A stretch of DNA of 64,000 nucleotides from NCBI GenBank assembly GCA_965277495.1, contig OZ255824.1:2542001-2606000 (forward strand). The letters are read 5' to 3'. This DNA is from CAHJXG01 sp965277495 (GTDB taxonomy: Bacteria; Pseudomonadota; Alphaproteobacteria; Acetobacterales; Acetobacteraceae). Position numbers and translations under genes: made by a program. This document shows positions 60,073 to 64,000 of the stretch, piece by piece. Every line of letters begins with the position of its first letter. Positions within the stretch are counted from its first letter, which is position 1. Under the pieces are notes generated by a model. It made no database searches and was not told the DNA's origin. It saw only the letters and a program-made list of their open reading frames with translations.

Positions 60073-60941
60073 GCCCGCGCGCCGAACAGCCCGGCCGGAC
60101 GCAGCAGCAGCACGAGGATGAAGATGAGAAAGACGCCGATCTGGCCCAGGCTGTCGCCGAGGAACAGGCCGCTGAGGCTCTCGACCACGCCGACCGCCAG
60201 GCCGCCGATGAGCGCCCCGGGGATCGAGCCCATGCCGCCCAGCACGACGATGGTGAAGGCGATCAGCACGAACGCCTCGCCGACGCGCGGGTTGACGTAG
60301 TAGCTTGGCATCAGCAGCCCAGCGGCGACCGCGAGGCAGGCGCAGCTCAGGCCGAAGGTGACGGCGAACACATGGGACACGTCGATGCCCACCAGGCGCG
60401 CGCCCAGGTCCTCGCGCGCCACCGCGCGGATGGCGCGCCCGGTGTCGGTCAGGGCCAGCAGCGCCCATAACAGGCCTGCGACGGCCACGGCCACGACGAA
60501 GCCGATCAGGCGCGGTTGCGACAACAGCATGGGCCCGGCCGCCACGACGTCGAACGCATTGCCGGTGTCAAGCGACCGCGTGTCGGCGTGGAACAGCGCC
60601 AGCAGGCCGTTCTGGATGGCGATCGCGAGGCCCAATGTCACCAGCAGCACGTTGCCGTCGCGTCCACGGCTGGCGGGGCCGATGACGAAGCGCTGCAGGG
60701 CGTAGCCGATGGCGAAGAAGCACGGCACGAGCGGGATGATGGCGACGTAGGGGCTGATGCCGAAGGCGGCGGCCAGCCCCCAGACGGCGAACATCGCGCA
60801 GGTCAGCAGCGCGCCATGGGCGAAGTTGATGATGTGCAGCACGCCGTAGATCAGCGTGAGGCCGAGCGCCACCAGGGCATAGACCGCGCCGGTGAGCATT
60901 CCGTTGACCACGGCCTCGGCGATGATGGCGGGTGAGTGCAT
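60069..60941 (-). CDS. livH: Branched-chain amino acid-type ABC transporter permease LivH
   Basis: This is an inner-membrane permease of 290 residues. The N-terminal MLTGAVYALVALGLTLIYG and INFAHGALLTCAMF are the LivH hallmark, followed by RAVAREDLGARLVGIDVSH. It begins 27 bases after the binding-protein gene in the same operon. Confidence 0.9.
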   Translation of the reverse strand: MHSPAIIAEAVVNGMLTGAVYALVALGLTLIYGVLHIINFAHGALLTCAMFAVWGLAAAFGISPYVAIIPLVPCFFAIGYALQRFVIGPASRGRDGNVLLVTLGLAIAIQNGLLALFHADTRSLDTGNAFDVVAAGPMLLSQPRLIGFVVAVAVAGLLWALLALTDTGRAIRAVAREDLGARLVGIDVSHVFAVTFGLSCACLAVAAGLLMPSYYVNPRVGEAFVLIAFTIVVLGGMGSIPGALIGGLAVGVVESLSGLFLGDSLGQIGVFLIFILVLLLRPAGLFGARA

Positions 60942-60968
60942 TATGATAGGCCAGGCAGCGGGGGCGCG

Positions 60969-62162
60969 TCAGGCCACCGGGAACATGGGCTTGGCGTCGG
61001 CGAAGGCGGCTGGGAAGATGACCTTGATGTCGCCGCCCTGGACCTGGGTGTTGACCGGGCTTGCGCCCTCGTTCTGGCCGCCCACGAAATGCGTCGGCCC
61101 ATACGGCATGATGTGGCCGGAAAAGCTCGATCCGGCGATCGCCTCCGTCAGCTTGGCGCGGTCGGTGCTGCCGGCCCGGCTGAGCGCGTCGGCCACCAGC
61201 AGAACGCAGGAATAGTTCAGCATCACGTTGTAGGCGAACGACTTGCCCTGCGCCTCGACCGCCTTGCGCAAGGCCTGGGTCTTCGGGTTGCGCGGATCGG
61301 CCCAATGATTGCAGTCCAGCAGCCCCTCCGCCACCGCCGGGAACTCCTTGACGAAGCGGTAGTTGGAGGCGGCGCCGTTCAGCACGCCATAGATGCCCTT
61401 CGGCCTGACGCGCTGCTGCTGCAGCGTGCGGGCCAGCAGCACGAACTCGGCATAGTAGTCGGACGGCAGAATCAGGTCGGGCGCCAGCGAGCGGATGCGC
61501 AGCGCAATGTTGCTCATGTCGCGCGCCGGCGTCGGATGGGCGATGGTGTCCAAGATCTCGAAGCCTCGTTTCGGCAGCTCGGCCTGCATCAACTTCGCGA
61601 GCCCGCTGCCGAACAGCCCGTCCTCGTGCACCAGCACCACGGTCTTCGCCGGCGCGCCGGCGGCGTCGTTCAGCGTGGCCAGGTTGTCGAGCGCGACAGA
61701 TGCCACCTTGCCGAAGCCCGGCGCGAAGCGGAACGTGTTGGTGAGCCCGCGGGTGACGATGCTGTCGGAGACGCCGACATCGACCACGTAGGGCAGCGCA
61801 TAGCGCGCCGCTGCCTGACTGGCGGCCAGGCAGATCGGGCTGGCGAAGCCGCCGACAATGGCGCACACGCCTTCCGACTGCATCCGCTCCACCTCCTGCG
61901 TGCCCGCATCGGGGGTCGAGCGGGCGTCGCCGAACACCATCTCCAGCTTCGCGCCGCCGAGGCCGACGATGCCGCCGCCGTTGTTGACCTCGTCGATGGC
62001 GAGCTGGGCGCCGAGGCGGCCGAGGTCGCCGTCCTGCGCCAATGCGCCCGTGACCGGCTGCAGGATGCCGAGCTTCACCCGGGCCGGCTGCGCCCGGAGG
62101 ATTGCGGGCGCCGCGAGAACGGCGGCGGCGGTCAGCACGGCGCGGCGTGTCGGTCGGCTCAT
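60969..62162 (-). CDS. ABC transporter substrate-binding protein of the LIV-type operon
   Basis: This periplasmic binding protein of 397 residues has a twin-arginine-type signal (RPTRRAVLTAAAVLAAPAILRA). KLGILQPVTGALAQDGDLG and VNNGGGIVGLGGAKLEMVFGD are typical of the Peripla_BP_6 family. The start overlaps the GntR stop (ATGA). It is not close to the three orphan binding proteins of the window. The ligand is unknown. Confidence 0.88.
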   Translation of the reverse strand: MSRPTRRAVLTAAAVLAAPAILRAQPARVKLGILQPVTGALAQDGDLGRLGAQLAIDEVNNGGGIVGLGGAKLEMVFGDARSTPDAGTQEVERMQSEGVCAIVGGFASPICLAASQAAARYALPYVVDVGVSDSIVTRGLTNTFRFAPGFGKVASVALDNLATLNDAAGAPAKTVVLVHEDGLFGSGLAKLMQAELPKRGFEILDTIAHPTPARDMSNIALRIRSLAPDLILPSDYYAEFVLLARTLQQQRVRPKGIYGVLNGAASNYRFVKEFPAVAEGLLDCNHWADPRNPKTQALRKAVEAQGKSFAYNVMLNYSCVLLVADALSRAGSTDRAKLTEAIAGSSFSGHIMPYGPTHFVGGQNEGASPVNTQVQGGDIKVIFPAAFADAKPMFPVA

Positions 62163-62962
62163 GGTGTTGCTGTCCTTGATCTCGGGGCTGGTCGGGCGAA
62201 GGGCGGACTTGGGCTCCAGCGCCGGAAGTCGGCGCCGCCGGTGCGGGTGAGGTCCATGTGGAAGGCGAAACGGTCGGGCCGATACAACGCCTGCAGGTGT
62301 TCGACGCCGGCGCCGTCCGTATCGTGCACCACGCGAGTGAGCAACAGCAGCGGCGCGCCGACTTCGAGCTGCAGCGCCTCAGCGACGCCGGGTCCGGCCA
62401 GTGTCGCGCTGATCGCCTGGCTGGCGCGGTCCGCCACGATGCCGGAGCGCTCCAGCAGACCAAGCAGCGGCATCGTCGCGAGGTCGGCCTCGGTGTAGGT
62501 GGCGCCGATCCGCTCGGGGACATGGGTCGTGAGATACGAAAAGGGCTCGCCCTCGATCATGCGCACCCGAACCGAGCGTTGCGTGCGCTCGCGGGGAGCG
62601 AGGCCCAGCGCCTCAGCGACAGCCTCCGGCGGCACGCAGTAGGCAAAGGACAGCAGCCGCACTCCGGTGCGCTGCCCCATGACCTTCAGGTGCGCAAATA
62701 CGTCCGCCAGGTCGGCGCCGACCACCGGGCTTACGCCGCCATCGGCCACGAACGTGCCGGCTCCGACGCGGCGGCGCACCCGGCCCTCATTGGCCAACTG
62801 GTCCAGCGCCCGCCGCACGGTGACGCGCGACACGCCCTGCTCGGCGGCCAGCGTCGGCTCACCAGGCAGGCGCGACCCGGCGGGCAGCTCGCCGCAGGTG
62901 ATCCGTTCCCGGAGCATCAGGTAGATCCGGCGCGCCTTGGACGATTCCACTGCTGCGCTCAA
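62159..62962 (-). CDS. GntR family (HutC-type) transcriptional regulator
   Basis: This regulator has an N-terminal winged helix (LPGEPTLAAEQGVSRVTVRRALDQLANEG) and a UTRA-type ligand-binding C-terminal domain. TTG at 62962 has AAGGA seven bases upstream and gives 267 residues, normal for HutC types; GTG at 62950 is possible, and the longer frame to 63079 overlaps the divergent gene. It is the first gene of the operon and faces the LeuC-like gene, so it likely represses both directions. Confidence 0.82.
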   Translation of the reverse strand: MSAAVESSKARRIYLMLRERITCGELPAGSRLPGEPTLAAEQGVSRVTVRRALDQLANEGRVRRRVGAGTFVADGGVSPVVGADLADVFAHLKVMGQRTGVRLLSFAYCVPPEAVAEALGLAPRERTQRSVRVRMIEGEPFSYLTTHVPERIGATYTEADLATMPLLGLLERSGIVADRASQAISATLAGPGVAEALQLEVGAPLLLLTRVVHDTDGAGVEHLQALYRPDRFAFHMDLTRTGGADFRRWSPSPPFARPAPRSRTATP

Positions 62963-63069
62963 ACGGTTGTCCTTACAATCAAGCCGGAAGCTGTCTAGCT
63001 TATGGGACAACCGGATTGCGTCAATCCCATTTATGCGGGCAAGATCGGCGGCGCGATAAGAGGCAGGCG

Positions 63070-64000
63070 ATGTCCGCACGAACGATGTTCGACAAGATTT
63101 GGGACGCCCACGTGGTCACCGACCTCGGCGACGGCTGGTCGCTGCTGCATGTCGACCGCCATCTGCTGCACGATCTCTCTGGCGGCCGGGCGCTCGCGGA
63201 CGTGCTGGAGCGCGGCCTGGCTGTCGGGAATCCGGAGTTGGCCTTCGCCACGCCCGACCATGCCGTTTCCAGTGCGCCGGACCGCCTCCAGAACGGCTTT
63301 GCGCCGGGCGAACGGTTGCGCGCCGGGTTGCGCGGGCAGGCGCAGGCGACCGGCATACGCTTCTTCGACCTCGGCCAGGACGGGCATGGGATCGTGCACG
63401 TCATGGGTCCGGAGCTGGGCATCGTGCTGCCCGGCGTCACGCTGATCTGCGGCGACAGCCACACCTGTACCAACGGCGGCCTGGGCGCGCTGGCGTTCGG
63501 CGTCGGCTCGTCGGAGCTGACCCATGCGCTGGCAACCCAGACGCTGCGCCAGCGCCGGCCGCGGCGGATGCGCGTGCGCTTCGACGGCCTGCCCGGCCCG
63601 GGCGTGACGCCAAAGGACCTCGTGCTGCATTTGATCGGGTGCCTGGGCGCCCCGGGCGGGACCGGCTTCGCGGTCGAGTATGCCGGCGGTGCAGTCCGTG
63701 CGTTGGGGATTGAGGGACGCATGACCATGTGCAACCTATCGATCGAGCTCGGCGCCAAGATCGGCATGGTGGCGCCGGACGACACGACCTTTGAATACAT
63801 CGCCGGGCGTCGCTTCGCCCCGTCGGGCGCATTGTTCGACCGCGCAGTGGAGCACTGGCGCACCCTGCCGACCGACGCCGCCGCCGCGTTCGACCGCGAG
63901 GTGGTGATCGACGCCGCCAGCGTATCGCCGACGATCACCTGGGGCACCAGCCCGGAGCACGCCATCGCCATCGACCAGGCGGTCCCAGACCCGGCCGACG
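63070..64000 (+). CDS. Aconitase-family hydratase large subunit, LeuC-like (cut by window end)
   Basis: This is the N-terminal ~310 residues of a 3-isopropylmalate dehydratase/aconitase-type enzyme, which adds or removes water using a 4Fe-4S cluster. LICGDSHTCTNGGLGALAFG contains the first cluster Cys, and GIVHVMGPELGIVLPG and ALATQTLRQRRPRRMRV are conserved. There is no stop before the window ends. GAGGCAG precedes the ATG. It is divergent from the GntR-led operon that encodes an isocitrate-lyase-family enzyme, so hydration then C-C cleavage of a diacid is plausible (inference). A LeuD partner would be expected next. Confidence 0.8.
   Translation, partial: MSARTMFDKIWDAHVVTDLGDGWSLLHVDRHLLHDLSGGRALADVLERGLAVGNPELAFATPDHAVSSAPDRLQNGFAPGERLRAGLRGQAQATGIRFFDLGQDGHGIVHVMGPELGIVLPGVTLICGDSHTCTNGGLGALAFGVGSSELTHALATQTLRQRRPRRMRVRFDGLPGPGVTPKDLVLHLIGCLGAPGGTGFAVEYAGGAVRALGIEGRMTMCNLSIELGAKIGMVAPDDTTFEYIAGRRFAPSGALFDRAVEHWRTLPTDAAAAFDREVVIDAASVSPTITWGTSPEHAIAIDQAVPDPAD

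Noticed and set aside
60568..62523. A 651-residue minus-strand frame across livH and the binding-protein gene
   Set aside because: It is a low-complexity Arg/Ala-rich frame overlapping three well-supported genes.

Overview
The window is GC-rich (roughly two thirds G+C by eye), densely coded DNA. Its families (SorC regulators, RbsABC-type sugar transporters, many orphan solute-binding proteins, split acyl-CoA carboxylase, hydantoinase A/B) suggest a metabolically versatile alphaproteobacterium. Acetobacteraceae-like (Roseomonas and relatives) is my best guess, but it is an inference from general resemblance, not a search. No rRNA, tRNA, replication gene or CRISPR array was seen.

Layout. (1) 1-4.4 kb: the end of a type I DNA methyltransferase gene with a very short specificity partner, a broken cytochrome b / molybdopterin oxidoreductase gene, an intact HPP membrane protein, and the 3' remnant of an IS66 element whose end is tandemly duplicated. 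(2) 4.4-7 kb: an IS3 element sitting in an older transposase gene that is itself broken by four tiny palindromic insertions. (3) 7-20.7 kb: a catabolic island that best fits tetritol (erythritol/threitol) use. It has two complete ABC sugar transporters, a zinc alcohol dehydrogenase, a split DhaK/DhaL-type kinase, an RpiB-type isomerase, an SDR dehydrogenase, a DUF2291 lipoprotein and a SorC/EryD-like regulator. (4) 20.7-26.75 kb: an IS5 remnant, a Tat-exported SMP-30-type lactonase, and a graveyard of IS6, IS256, IS630 and ISAs1 pieces with fragments of D-amino-acid dehydrogenase and 4-hydroxyproline epimerase genes. (5) 26.75-31.2 kb: a glycine-betaine-type ABC transporter (proXWV), a DMSP-lyase-like cupin, and the C-terminal stump of a betaine-demethylase-like flavoenzyme. 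(6) 31.4-49.7 kb: aromatic and acyl-CoA catabolism: a P450 between two orphan solute-binding proteins, extradiol dioxygenase plus MhpA-like hydroxylase with an IclR regulator, acyl-CoA dehydrogenase, TetR, a three-piece acyl-CoA carboxylase, acyl-CoA ligase, iron alcohol dehydrogenase and a glutathione-transferase-like protein. (7) 49.7-64 kb: a third orphan solute-binding protein, then an eleven-gene translationally coupled operon (GntR regulator, LIV-type transporter, PEP-mutase/isocitrate-lyase-family lyase, hydantoinase B and A, isochorismatase-fold protein, FAD dehydrogenase), divergent from a LeuC-like hydratase cut by the window end.

Most striking observation. At least nine, probably ten, palindromic insertions of about 20-27 bp interrupt the transposase genes of five unrelated IS types (IS3, an ISNCY-like type, IS5, IS256, IS630). 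Some keep the reading frame and some shift it. The best-resolved ones sit exactly between CT and GG. None was seen in the roughly 45 host-type genes of the same window. A second, larger palindrome (54 bp, TAG at its ends) occurs once at 26.75 kb and twice in tandem at 49.6 kb, and supplies the stop codons of the genes beside it.
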